Source: an uncultured Clostridia bacterium | Lineage (GTDB): Bacteria > Bacillota > Clostridia > TANB77 > CAG-508 | Direction of reading: 5' to 3' | Assembly: GCA_948502395.1 (NCBI GenBank) | Contig: CAOPES010000002.1 | Coordinates: forward strand, 62,001-126,000 | DNA: 64,000 nucleotides | Shown: one piece after another, positions 56,101 through 64,000 of the stretch | Layout of the letters: each line of letters starts with the position of its first letter | How positions within the stretch are numbered: the first letter of the stretch is position 1 | Translations under genes and position numbers: made by a program | The notes under the pieces: generated by a model | The model's input: only the letters and a program-made list of their open reading frames with translations | What the model was told of the DNA's origin: nothing | Database searches by the model: none

Positions 56101-56725
56101 AATCTTCTTCCAGTTTTTCACTTAGGTTAAACATCTCTATCTTTTCTTTTAGCCATTTTTCTGGGAATGGATTACTTTGTATATAGCTATATATTTTTAA
56201 AACTAAATCTTTTAGTGGCGTGTCATCCCTATAACTTGTATATGTGTTTATTAATTTTGCAAAATCTTGATCATCTTCTTCATATTTCTTTTCAAATATA
56301 TCTTCTATTACTTCTTGCTTTAATAACTCAATTTGAGCTGTGTCTGCTATCCTGAAATTTGGCGCTATATTTTCTAATTCATAAAAATTGTTTCTTACTA
56401 TTTCTAGACAAAATGAGTCTATTGTACAAATACTTGCTTTGTTTAATAGTGTTACTTGTCTTTGTAATTTCTCGTTTTCTGGGTCGTCGTCTAGTTTTTT
56501 GTATATTGCGTTTAGTACTCTTTCTCTCATTTCTGATGCTGCTGCGTTTGTGAATGTTACTACTAGTAATTTGTCTATGTCTATGTTTTCATTTATTATT
56601 TTGTTTATTATTCTTTCTACTAGTACTGCTGTTTTTCCACTTCCTGCGGCTGCTGCTACTAGTATGTTTGAGCCTTTTTCATATATTGCGTCTTGTTGCT
56701 CTTTCGTCCATTTTACTTCACTCAT
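53147..56725 (-). CDS. addA: ATP-dependent helicase/nuclease subunit A
   Basis: AddA is the UvrD-like helicase and nuclease subunit of the AddAB double-strand break repair complex. The 1,192-residue protein has Walker A AAAGSGKTAVLVERI, motif II IAIDEYQDSN, motif III GDVKQSIYKFR, motif V MSIHKSKGLEFPVVFL and motif VI YVALTRAKEKLIITG. The C-terminal RecB nuclease domain has LVDYKTDFV. The start follows a weak site. Its usual partner addB, normally upstream, is not here; the upstream gene runs the other way. Confidence 0.93.
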   Translation of the reverse strand: MSEVKWTKEQQDAIYEKGSNILVAAAAGSGKTAVLVERIINKIINENIDIDKLLVVTFTNAAASEMRERVLNAIYKKLDDDPENEKLQRQVTLLNKASICTIDSFCLEIVRNNFYELENIAPNFRIADTAQIELLKQEVIEDIFEKKYEEDDQDFAKLINTYTSYRDDTPLKDLVLKIYSYIQSNPFPEKWLKEKIEMFNLSEKLEEDFANTPWGKVLLEEIEEELIDGIQSLENARKLLCLEPDLEKFEQTIRNDIDMLTGLKNNLHSWDKAYNINQILKFVTWPRQKVDSIKKDDAKQIRDGVKKRLEKSLNKIIICDSKQANQDIFDMYEILLKLQDLILEFGKEFSKRKRNQNIVDFNDVEHFALNILVKEKEGKIEPTEVAKRYQEKYTEIAIDEYQDSNLVQEYILTSVSKGNNIFMVGDVKQSIYKFRQAMPELFLHKYETYKNKENRDAENGLKIQLFKNFRSRENILSFTNLIFQDIMSNLLGDIEYNEEEYLNLGANYPSINQNLDTEINVIDLTEEETEETENEEQDEERIENIELEARFVANKIKKLIDEKYQVWDRKKEAYRNIEYKDIVILLRSTSNVAPVYEQELLQLEMPVFSDSSQEYLDSMEIQTIMSLLKIIDNPIQDIPLVSVLRSPIAKFTDDELVKIRLSDKYDNFYTCMQKAMIDVGKDLKAKIEQFLGKLEQWRKEQEYLALDELIWKIYSDTGFYNYVGLMPNGELRQANLKMLFQKAKQYESANFKGLYNFINFIDKLKLSSGDMGAAKLIGENDNVVRIMSIHKSKGLEFPVVFLASTAKQFNLMDLNQNVLLHQDLGIGVKYIDYDMQIQYDTLTKAAIRNKMFTETLSEEMRILYVALTRAKEKLIITGLSKNYEKEATKMSAQVEQYQKNSGKINPILVKKYKKYLDWILLVYQYEKETAKAIELNVLKKQEVMKGFKTIDKEEIDVIELLESSNNVDNRVANKIEEILEYSYPHKNSTLIPTKTSVTNLKSESTIEITELTKPEFLRQDEEQKITGAQKGTLVHMCMQRLDEKVDYDLNKIKELINNLFEKQIITEKEAKAINPFKILEFTKSKIWKEVRKSKEAYKEKPFYINIPAKEVYEEDVQEDILVQGVIDLYYIDEKDNLVLVDYKTDFVQNENELVEKYSKQLEFYQRALEDALGKKVWKKYIYSVYLGKEIEI

Positions 56726-56862
56726 TCTCTCTTTTTTCCGTACCTTTCTTTTTTATTGATTTTATCATATTTTGTTTTGGAATTCTAGTAAAAACTATTT
56801 TCTTTTTCATTTTTATATCGTATAATAATCCTAGATAAAAAATTTAGGAAGGAGTTGAAAAA

Positions 56863-57528
56863 ATGGAAAATGAAATTAGTGTAGAAAACAAAATATTCGG
56901 AAAAACATTCTTTTGGATGTTTCTAGGGTTACTTGGCTCAGGTATAGTTGCATGGTACACCTACTCTTCTGGGCTATTCTACAAAATAGTACTTGGTGGA
57001 TATTTTAATATGTTATTAATTTTAGAATTAGTAGCTGTTTTGGTATTTAGCTTATTATTCAGAAAGCTTCCACCAACATTTGTAGGAATTCTGTACTTTG
57101 TGTATGCAATGCTTGACGGTGTAACTTTAGCTGTTGTCTTTGCCGCTTTTCAACTAAGCTCTGTTATTTACTTATTTGTAATTTCTGCCATAGTTTTTGG
57201 AGCTTTAGCCATAATAGGATATAAAACAGATAAAAATTTAAGCTCTTGGAATCCTTATATTACAGTATTTTTAATTGCTGGTATTGTTCTTAGCTTAATT
57301 AACTTGATATTACTAAAAAACTCTATGCTAGATTTAGTTTTAGATTGGGTTATTTTAGCATTGTTCTGCGGTATCACTATTTATGATATTAATAAAATTA
57401 AAATGCTTCAAGCTGAGCCTGATATCAATCAAGAAAAAATACATATTTATTGCGCTATGCAATTATATTTGGATTTCATAAATATCTTTTTAAGAATTCT
57501 TTCTATTTTTGGAAAGAGAAGAGATTAA
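56863..57528 (+). CDS. Bax inhibitor-1 (Bax1-I/YbhL) family membrane protein
   Basis: The 221-residue protein has seven membrane helices and the family sequence landmarks VYAMLDGVTLAVVF, GYKTDKNLSSW (short version of the Bax1-I loop) and YDINKIKMLQ. It ends ILSIFGKRRD. Family members (YetJ/BsYetJ) leak calcium in a pH-dependent way. AAGGAG precedes the gene. Confidence 0.88.
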   Translation: MENEISVENKIFGKTFFWMFLGLLGSGIVAWYTYSSGLFYKIVLGGYFNMLLILELVAVLVFSLLFRKLPPTFVGILYFVYAMLDGVTLAVVFAAFQLSSVIYLFVISAIVFGALAIIGYKTDKNLSSWNPYITVFLIAGIVLSLINLILLKNSMLDLVLDWVILALFCGITIYDINKIKMLQAEPDINQEKIHIYCAMQLYLDFINIFLRILSIFGKRRD

Positions 57529-57533
57529 AATAT

Positions 57534-57575
57534 AAAATAGCAATTTACTTCTTTTTTATAGTAAATTGCTATTTT
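57534..57575. terminator. Bidirectional terminator between Bax1-I and ABC exporter genes
   Basis: AAAATAGCAATTTACT pairs with AGTAAATTGCTATTTT. Its left arm resembles the terminator at 37647-37674. Confidence 0.75.
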
Positions 57576-57614
57576 ACCGTTTGTAAGCTTTCAGATAAAC
57601 TAGGGCTAGTTACT

Positions 57615-59441
57615 TTACTCTTCAACTTCTTCAAATTGTGAATTATACAAATCGAAATAAAACCCTTCTTTTGCAAGTAGCTCATCATGAGTACCCTGCT
57701 CAACAATATCACCATGATCCATAACCAAAATCAAATCAGCATTTTTAATAGTTGATAGCCTATGAGCAATAATAAAACTAGTTCTACCCTCCATTAAATT
57801 ATCCATAGCCTTTTGAATTTCTATTTCCGTCCTTGTATCAATTGAACTTGTCGCTTCATCTAAAATTAATATTTTAGGGTCTGCAAGAATAACCCTTGCA
57901 ATTGTAAGCAATTGTTTTTGACCAGCAGAAACATTGCTTGATTCTTCATTTAAAACTGAATTATATCCCTTTGGTAACGTTTTTATAAAATGATGTACAT
58001 GTGCTGCTTGGGCAGCTCTTATAACTTCGTCATCTGTTGCATTTTCATTTCCATATTTGATATTATCTTTTACCGTTCCACCAAATAACCAAGTGTCTTG
58101 TAATACCATACCAAACATTTTGCGAAGTTCTCCACGATTAAAGTCTTTTATATTATGTCCATCTATTTTTATCTCACCTGAATTCACATCATAAAATCTC
58201 ATCAACAATTTTACCATTGTTGTTTTTCCCGCACCTGTTGGTCCAACAATTGCAATCTTTTGTCCATCTTTGATTTTTGCATTAAAATCATTTATTATTG
58301 TTCTATCTTCATCATATCCAAAATGAACATTTTTGAATTCTACATTTCCGCTTAATTTTTCAACATCAATATTTCCTTTTGCAGTTTCTTGTTCTTCTGG
58401 TTCTTCTAAAAATTCAAATACTCTTTCAGCAGCAGCTGCCATTGCTTGTAATGTTCCAGATATTTGAGCAATTGAACCAACTTGATTTGTAAACTGTTTA
58501 TTATATTGTATAAAACTTTGAATATTTCCTACTGTTATCGTTCCCCTTATTGCTAAATATCCCCCAACTACTGCTACACCAACATATCCAATATTTGAAA
58601 TAAAATTCATTAATGGATACATTAAGCCTGATAAAAATTGTGCTTTCCAACCAGCATGATAAAGTTTATCATTTGCTTTTTCAAACTCATTTTTTGTTTT
58701 ATTTTCAGCATTAAATACTTTTACAATATTTAATCCACCATATATTTCTTCTACTTGACCATTTACTTCTGCTAAATAATTTTGTTGTCTTTGAAAGTAT
58801 TTTTGTGATTTCGCAACAATGTTTTTTACCATTATTCCAGCAATCGGAATTATTATAAATGATATTAAAGTCATTTGCCAACTTATTGATAACATCATTA
58901 CAATTATTCCTATAACTAAACATACTGTTCTTATTATTTCAGTTATACTTTGATCTAAGTTCATACTTAATGTATCAATATCATTTGTTATAACTGATAA
59001 CACTTCTCCATGTGTCTTTTTATCAAAATATCTCATTGGTAATCTATTTATTTTTTTCACGATGTCATTTCTTATTTTAAAAGTTATTTTCTGTGCCACA
59101 TTTGTCATTGTAAAACCTTGTATAAATGAAAACACTGCACTCAATATATATAAACCTAACAAAGTTAATAATATTTGTCCAATTTTACCAAAGTTTATTC
59201 CTTCTCCGCCAGATAGTTTACTAACTAATCCATTAAATATTTCTGTTGTTGCATTTCCTAATATATTAGGCCCAACAATTGTAAATAATGCACTTCCTAC
59301 TGCAAATATAAACACTATTAATAATAAAAATTTATATTTTGATAAGTATTCTTTTATTAATTTACTTGTTGTTCCCTTAAAATCTTTTGCTTTAACTTCT
59401 TGACCTGCTTTTCTTCTTGGTCCACCCATTGGTCCTGGCAT
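57615..59441 (-). CDS. ABC exporter subunit with intact ATPase site
   Basis: The 608-residue half-transporter has six membrane helices (residues 35-330) and an ATPase domain with Walker A GPTGAGKTTM, signature NVSAGQKQL and Walker B ILILDEATSSID, including the catalytic Glu. The start MPGPMGGPRRKAGQ is a Gly/Pro-rich head. It follows its partner by 3 bases. Confidence 0.92.
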   Translation of the reverse strand: MPGPMGGPRRKAGQEVKAKDFKGTTSKLIKEYLSKYKFLLLIVFIFAVGSALFTIVGPNILGNATTEIFNGLVSKLSGGEGINFGKIGQILLTLLGLYILSAVFSFIQGFTMTNVAQKITFKIRNDIVKKINRLPMRYFDKKTHGEVLSVITNDIDTLSMNLDQSITEIIRTVCLVIGIIVMMLSISWQMTLISFIIIPIAGIMVKNIVAKSQKYFQRQQNYLAEVNGQVEEIYGGLNIVKVFNAENKTKNEFEKANDKLYHAGWKAQFLSGLMYPLMNFISNIGYVGVAVVGGYLAIRGTITVGNIQSFIQYNKQFTNQVGSIAQISGTLQAMAAAAERVFEFLEEPEEQETAKGNIDVEKLSGNVEFKNVHFGYDEDRTIINDFNAKIKDGQKIAIVGPTGAGKTTMVKLLMRFYDVNSGEIKIDGHNIKDFNRGELRKMFGMVLQDTWLFGGTVKDNIKYGNENATDDEVIRAAQAAHVHHFIKTLPKGYNSVLNEESSNVSAGQKQLLTIARVILADPKILILDEATSSIDTRTEIEIQKAMDNLMEGRTSFIIAHRLSTIKNADLILVMDHGDIVEQGTHDELLAKEGFYFDLYNSQFEEVEE

Positions 59442-59444
59442 ATG

Positions 59445-61736
59445 TTATTCCTCCTTTCCTTTTTCTTTCTCTTCTTTAAAATTAGCTGTAAGTTCTTCTT
59501 CTGATAGTTGTGATAATGCTATTTCTCTATAATTCTCATTATTTTTCATTAATTCTTCATGTGTTCCAATACCAACTACTTTTCCGTCTTCTAATACTAT
59601 AATTTGGTCTGCATTTAAAATTGTACTAATTCTTTGCGCTACAATTATTACTGTCTTATCTTTTGTCTTTTTAGATAATTCTTCTCTTAATGTTGCATCT
59701 GTTTTAAAATCTAATGCTGAAAAACTATCGTCAAATACAAATATCTCAGGGTCTTTCGCAATTGCTCTTGCTATTGATAAACGTTGTTTTTGTCCCCCTG
59801 ATACGTTCGAACCACCTTGTGATATTGGGTCTTCATATTGTTTTTCTTTGGCTTCTATAAATTCTGTTGCTTGCGCTATTTTTGCAGCACTTTTCATATT
59901 TTCGTCGGACATATCCTCGTTTGAATACTTTATATTAGATTTTATTGTTCCAGAAAATAATATTCCCTTTTGTGGTACAAATCCAATAATATCTCTTAAA
60001 TCTTTTTGTGATACTTCTTTAACATTTACTCCATCAATTAAAAGTTCTCCACCTGTAACATCATAAAATCTTGGTAACAAGTTTACTACTGTTGATTTTC
60101 CACTTCCTGTGCTACCTATGATTGCAGTAGTCTCACCAGGTCTTGCTGTAAAGTTTATGTCTTCTAATATTTCTGTATCTGCATCTGGATATCTAAAAGA
60201 TACATTTTTGAATTCAACTAAACCTTTTTTGTTTGCATCAAAATTCTTTGTTTCTTTTGCATCTTTTATGCTTGGTTCTTTTTCTAATACTTCATTAATT
60301 CTATTTGCTGAAACAGTTGCTCTTGGTAACATTATTGATGTCATTGATATCATTAAAAATGCCATAACTATTTGCATCATATATTGAATAAATGCCATCA
60401 TGTCTCCAACTTGTAGTAATCCTTGGTCAACACCATTTCCACCTACCCAAATTACTAAAAGTGTCATTCCATTCATTACTAACATTAGCATTGGCATCAT
60501 CATTGACATTGATCTGTTTACAAACATATTTGTTTTCATTAAATCGTTGTTTGCTCTTTCAAACCTTGCTTCTTCTCTTTTCTCTTTATTGAATGCACGA
60601 ATTACTGGCAAACCTGTTAGTATTTCTCTTGATACTAAATTTAATTTATCAGTTAGCTCTTGTAATTTCTTGAATTTAGGCATTGCAATTATAAATAAAG
60701 TTCCTACTATAAATAAAATTCCAAGTATTCCTACTCCAATAATCCAAGCCATTGAATTATCACTATTTGTTAAAACTTTTACAAATCCGCCTATACCTAT
60801 AATTGGTGCATATACTACAACTCTAAACATCATTGCAATCATCTGTTGAATTTGTTGTATATCATTTGTGCTACGTGTAATTAATGAAGCTGTTGAAAAT
60901 TCATTTAGTTCTTCATTTGAGAATTTCAAGACTTTTGTAAATACTTTTTCTCTTAACGTTTTACCTAATCTTGCTGCTACCCTAGATGATAATAGCATAA
61001 TTGATATCGCCGAAATCATTATAACTAATGCTACTCCTAGCATTTGAATTCCTGATAATATTATGTAATCATTTTGAAGTTTTTCTGTATCTACACCTAA
61101 CTCTGTATAAATCTCTTTTACAGAAGCTACTGCTGCTTGCTCTTTTATTGAGTCCTGCATATTGTTTATTTGCTCAGTAAATTGTTCTAAAACGGCTTTT
61201 CTTTGCTCTTCTGGCATATTTTTTACAATTTCAGTTAAACTCATATTTTGCATATATATTTTTTGTTCGTTTGGCATATTAGTAATCATTTTCTCTTTTA
61301 TTTTATTAGCTGTTTCTTCATTTTTTATAGTCGTAACTTCTAAAAGCGGTACTGCTAACACGCTTGATAATTCCGCCATTTCATCTTCTTCTATGTCTTT
61401 TAATATATAAAGTTCATTTGCTTCTACTTTATAATCTTTTCCTAAATATTTTTTTACTATCTTTTCTTCATCTACTGTTAATGTACTTCCCAATAAAGAA
61501 TAATTGTTAGTTATTTTTTCGTCATCTTCTGAGAGCACTAATAATAAATCCATATTTTCTTTTGATATTATTTTAGGTACTGGATTTTCTATTCCCCCTG
61601 CTTGTATTCCGACATTAACAATTTTTGATGTATAGTCTGGTAGTGCTAAGTCAGCTGATGCTTGTATACATAGCAAAATTACTATCATTACTACTGACCA
61701 AAACGTTTTCTTTAAATTGCTTAATAATTTTAACAT
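59445..61736 (-). CDS. ABC exporter subunit with degenerate ATPase site
   Basis: The 763-residue half-transporter starts at MLKLLSNLKKTFWS behind AAAGGAGG. An insertion of about 170 residues outside the membrane lies between helices 1 and 2. The ATPase has Walker A GSTGSGKSTV, signature NVSGGQKQRL and Walker B IFVFDDSFSALD, where Asp replaces the catalytic Glu. It therefore forms one degenerate and one active site with its partner, as in BmrCD-type multidrug exporters. The cargo is unknown. Confidence 0.9.
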   Translation of the reverse strand: MLKLLSNLKKTFWSVVMIVILLCIQASADLALPDYTSKIVNVGIQAGGIENPVPKIISKENMDLLLVLSEDDEKITNNYSLLGSTLTVDEEKIVKKYLGKDYKVEANELYILKDIEEDEMAELSSVLAVPLLEVTTIKNEETANKIKEKMITNMPNEQKIYMQNMSLTEIVKNMPEEQRKAVLEQFTEQINNMQDSIKEQAAVASVKEIYTELGVDTEKLQNDYIILSGIQMLGVALVIMISAISIMLLSSRVAARLGKTLREKVFTKVLKFSNEELNEFSTASLITRSTNDIQQIQQMIAMMFRVVVYAPIIGIGGFVKVLTNSDNSMAWIIGVGILGILFIVGTLFIIAMPKFKKLQELTDKLNLVSREILTGLPVIRAFNKEKREEARFERANNDLMKTNMFVNRSMSMMMPMLMLVMNGMTLLVIWVGGNGVDQGLLQVGDMMAFIQYMMQIVMAFLMISMTSIMLPRATVSANRINEVLEKEPSIKDAKETKNFDANKKGLVEFKNVSFRYPDADTEILEDINFTARPGETTAIIGSTGSGKSTVVNLLPRFYDVTGGELLIDGVNVKEVSQKDLRDIIGFVPQKGILFSGTIKSNIKYSNEDMSDENMKSAAKIAQATEFIEAKEKQYEDPISQGGSNVSGGQKQRLSIARAIAKDPEIFVFDDSFSALDFKTDATLREELSKKTKDKTVIIVAQRISTILNADQIIVLEDGKVVGIGTHEELMKNNENYREIALSQLSEEELTANFKEEKEKGKEE

Positions 61737-61781
61737 CTCTTCCTCCTTTAAGATTTTTGCATAAATAAATAACACTATATC

Positions 61782-61811
61782 ATTATATGTGACACAGTGT
61801 CATTTAGTCAA
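61782..61811 (-). promoter_or_regulatory. ABC exporter promoter with palindromic operator in the spacer
   Basis: On the minus strand, TTGACT (61806-61811), an 18-base spacer and TATAAT (61782-61787). The spacer holds the perfect palindrome TGACACTGTGTCA (61790-61802), the usual size and place for a MarR, TetR or MerR-type site. No such regulator is nearby. Confidence 0.7.
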
Positions 61812-61838
61812 GCTTTTGTATGTGAATTTATTGTGAAT

Positions 61839-62489
61839 TTACATTTTTCTAAATACTCCTGCTACCTTTCCTAGTATTTCACAATTTGGTACTATTATTG
61901 GGTCCATTGTGCTATTTTCTGGTTGTAATCTGATGTGGTCTTTTTCTTTGTAGAATGTTTTTACTGTTGCTTCTTCTCCTATTAGGGCTACTACTATTTC
62001 TCCATTGTTTGCTGTGTTTTGTCTTTTTATTAGTATGTAGTCTCCGTCTAATATTCCAGCTTCTATCATACTTTCTCCTCTTACTGTTAACATGAAGCTT
62101 TCTGAGTTTCCTACAAAGTCTACTGGTATTGGGAATGTATCTGTTACGTTTTCTACTGCTAGTATTGGTTCTCCTGCTGTTATTTTACCTATTATTGGCA
62201 CTTCTACTAGTTCTTTTTGCGTATAGAAGTCTTTGCTTGATGTTTTCTTTGCTTCTCCTGAGCCACCTTTTAGTAATCTTAGTGTTCTTCCTTTTTTGTC
62301 TTGTTTTTTAATATATCCTTTTTCATCTAGTTTTCTTAAGTATCCATGTACTGTTGCTGTTGAGCTTAGCCCTACTGCTTTTCCTATTTCTCTTACTGAT
62401 GGTGGATATCCTTGTGTCATTATTTGTTTTTCAATAAATCTTAGTATTGATTTTTCTCTTCTATTTAGTTCTGGTTTTTTTCTAGGCAT
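61839..62489 (-). CDS. lexA: LexA SOS repressor
   Basis: LexA represses DNA-damage genes and cuts itself on activated RecA. The start MPRKKPELNRREKSIL at 62489 follows AGGAGTG; the frame continues upstream. The winged helix (YPPSVREIGKAVGLSSTATV) is followed by the S24 peptidase with the Ala-Gly cleavage site in ITAGEPI, the catalytic Ser in RGESMIEAGI and Lys in EEATVKTFYK. The length is 216 residues. Confidence 0.93.
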   Translation of the reverse strand: MPRKKPELNRREKSILRFIEKQIMTQGYPPSVREIGKAVGLSSTATVHGYLRKLDEKGYIKKQDKKGRTLRLLKGGSGEAKKTSSKDFYTQKELVEVPIIGKITAGEPILAVENVTDTFPIPVDFVGNSESFMLTVRGESMIEAGILDGDYILIKRQNTANNGEIVVALIGEEATVKTFYKEKDHIRLQPENSTMDPIIVPNCEILGKVAGVFRKM

Positions 62490-62521
62490 TTTTATCACTC
62501 CTATTTCTTCTATTTTTCCAT

Positions 62522-62564
62522 ATAATATCACACAAACAAAAAAATGTCAAACATATTTTTGACA
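62522..62564 (-). promoter_or_regulatory. lexA promoter with inverted repeat over the -35
   Basis: TTGACA (62545-62550), a 17-base spacer and TATTAT (62522-62527). The inverted repeat TGTCAAA-N6-TTTGACA (62545-62564) overlaps the -35 element. It is not the standard GAAC-N4-GTTC site, so autoregulation through it is uncertain. Confidence 0.5.
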
Positions 62565-62595
62565 TTTTTTGTTTTTTATCTTTTATTTAATTTTC

Positions 62596-64000
62596 TTAAA
62601 CTTTTATATACAATACTGGGCGAAAGCCAATACTTACATAAGATGCGGTAATATAATCACTCCCTTGACGATGAGAAATAGGATTGTCAAAACCACTACT
62701 AACATAACATCCACCACGAATAACAGCAAATGTTGTTTCAAACCTTGTGCTTGCAGTTACACGATTTCCTGTTTCAGTTGTCCACTCCCACATGTTTCCA
62801 CTCATATCATATATATTCTTTACTTTTGTTACTTCTGACGCTCCTGTCGCAAGCTCTTTGTGTAAACTATATCCATAATTTGTATCATCATATGAATTTA
62901 AAGCAAATTCGTATTTCTCTCTTATTGATTGTATTAGTGAAATTCTGCCTGTTGTTATATTTCCCTTTTGATATGTTACTGCATATGTCCAATAATCTTT
63001 TTTACCAGCTGCTTTTCCTGTTTCGTTTGCAACACCAAGTCTATGTAATGCATGTAAAGCATTTGTTGTTATTTTGACATTGTTTGAGTAGTTTCCATAA
63101 TTCGTGCTGTCCATTCCTATTCCACTATACTGACTATTTGTAGTTATCCATTCCAAGGCTGTGTCCCATGCATAGCTATCTACCAAGGCACTTATTACTG
63201 ATGTACTGTTTTTGTACATATTTTCAGAAACTTTTTTAGCTTTCTCTTGTGATATATAATTCCAGCTTTGTGTTCCTTTTTGTACTATTGGGCTCATACT
63301 TAATACTTCATCAGAATTCTTCTTTTCATCCTTATAATATGTTGCTCCTTCACTATCTGCGTAAAAATCTGCATCTCTTGGCACTCCTGCTTCATATCTT
63401 CCTATATAAAATCCACCATATTTTGTTACACTTGCGTAATTTCCACCATTATCTGACCAATCAGTTATCGTTTCCCCTGTTTGTGGCAATGTTGTATAAC
63501 TCCATTGTTTAGAACTATATTTATTTTTCCAATATGAAGCTAGTCCATGATTTCCTGTTCCATTGTCATCTGTTTTTTCATACGTTATTCCATTTGTTCC
63601 TGAACATAGTATCCATACAAATTGATTCCCTTTTTTGCTGTTGCTATCATCGTCTCCCATTTTATCTGAAATTACTAGTCCTGTTGATGGTGTTCCTGTT
63701 ACATAGTAAAATCCTGTTGGTATTACTGCTTTGTTTGTTTTGTCTTCCTTTTCTACAATTATCGCTTTAACACTTTGTTCTTTTAATAATGTTTCTTCTA
63801 AACTTCCTTTTTCTGCATTTGCTAGTGTTATTTCTTCTAGTCCATTCTTTTCTATCTGTTCTTTTTCTTCTGTCCCACCTGTTATTTCACTTAGTGTGTA
63901 TTCTTTATTTTTGTATGTTACTGTTCCTTTTGCTATGTTTGCTGTTATTCCGCTTTTCTTTCCTAATTCTGTTAGTATGTATTCATCTTCTTGCATATCT
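62596..64000 (-). CDS. FGE-sulfatase/C-type-lectin-fold protein, 5' end beyond the window
   Basis: The visible 466 or so residues begin with an odd acidic region (SLEETLLKEQSVKAIIVEKE), then a long beta-rich section (GGFYIGRYEAG, SYAWDTALEWITTNSQ). The C-terminal FGE-like block has NIYDMSGNMWEWTTE, VIRGGCYVSSGFDNPISHR and YVSIGFRPVLYIKV. FGE-fold domains make formylglycine, or serve as ligand-binding lectin-like domains in secreted proteins and in variable proteins of diversity-generating retroelements. The catalytic Cys pair of true FGE is not clear here, so a binding role is more likely. The start lies past 64000. Confidence 0.7.
   Translation of the reverse strand, partial: DMQEDEYILTELGKKSGITANIAKGTVTYKNKEYTLSEITGGTEEKEQIEKNGLEEITLANAEKGSLEETLLKEQSVKAIIVEKEDKTNKAVIPTGFYYVTGTPSTGLVISDKMGDDDSNSKKGNQFVWILCSGTNGITYEKTDDNGTGNHGLASYWKNKYSSKQWSYTTLPQTGETITDWSDNGGNYASVTKYGGFYIGRYEAGVPRDADFYADSEGATYYKDEKKNSDEVLSMSPIVQKGTQSWNYISQEKAKKVSENMYKNSTSVISALVDSYAWDTALEWITTNSQYSGIGMDSTNYGNYSNNVKITTNALHALHRLGVANETGKAAGKKDYWTYAVTYQKGNITTGRISLIQSIREKYEFALNSYDDTNYGYSLHKELATGASEVTKVKNIYDMSGNMWEWTTETGNRVTASTRFETTFAVIRGGCYVSSGFDNPISHRQGSDYITASYVSIGFRPVLYIKV

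Overview
The window is AT-rich and its gene families point to an anaerobic, endospore-forming member of the Clostridia. The evidence is an electron-bifurcating-type [FeFe] hydrogenase trio, a spore photoproduct lyase, a CwlJ/SleB-type cortex hydrolase followed by a GerQ-like gene, an AddA nuclease-helicase, a LexA repressor, a BceRS/BceAB-type module and RqcH. I see no rRNA, tRNA, CRISPR array or insertion sequence. Most genes lie on the minus strand.

The outstanding signal is a translational one. Six genes (LysR, CysE, UvrB, an HTH-membrane protein, CwlJ and SmpB) are each broken by an apparent frameshift, and every break is the same event: an in-frame CGG followed by N. If the C is skipped, or CGGN is read as one four-base codon for glycine, every protein becomes full length and the restored residue is Gly. 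There are nine such sites. They include two back to back in cwlJ, two in uvrB (one in the Walker A loop) and two in the HTH-membrane gene. My scan found only two other in-frame CGG codons. Both are read in frame, in small orphan genes whose Arg codons are all CGN, unlike their neighbours. No known one-codon reassignment of CGG would repair these frames. I infer natural quadruplet decoding (CGGN = Gly) or obligatory +1 frameshifting at CGG. The responsible tRNA is not in the window.

Layout. 1-3.3 kb: an operon with a roughly 180-nt structured leader, then HAD phosphatase, radical SAM/SPASM protein, SDR and a second radical SAM protein cut by the window edge. 3.4-9.2 kb: a LysR regulator (recoded), an Asn-rich mini-protein and hydABC. 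9.3-19.1 kb: a DUF5684 membrane protein, cysE (recoded), mgtC, uvrB (recoded), DUF362, the recoded HTH-membrane protein, a hydrolase, a 2'-5' RNA ligase-like protein and an AdoHcyase-like protein. 19.1-30.9 kb: a dense set of nucleotide-handling enzymes (three Nudix, two Ham1, MazG, DUF84, DUF402, CYTH) with two spore genes, a kinase, a methyltransferase, FolC and two small XRE regulators. One XRE gene and one Nudix gene share a 17-bp operator-like palindrome. 31-33 kb: a two-gene radical SAM/DUF4130 DNA-metabolism pair behind a promoter with an SOS-like box. 33-39.5 kb: envelope-stress genes (DUF4097, LiaF-like, BceAB-like ABC transporter, BceRS-like two-component system). 39.6-48.8 kb: small secreted membrane proteins, smpB (recoded), class II aldolase, DUF1540, peroxiredoxin, DUF3841, spore photoproduct lyase, DUF1653, aldo/keto reductase, Nudix and Abi_2. 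49-64 kb: DnaB-like helicase, RqcH, AddA, a Bax1-I family protein, a heterodimeric ABC exporter with an operator in its promoter, LexA, and an FGE-sulfatase-like protein cut by the right edge.

Two REPIN-like double hairpins (38.7 and 42.4 kb) and many intrinsic terminators separate the units. All calls come from reading the sequence; nothing was searched against a database.
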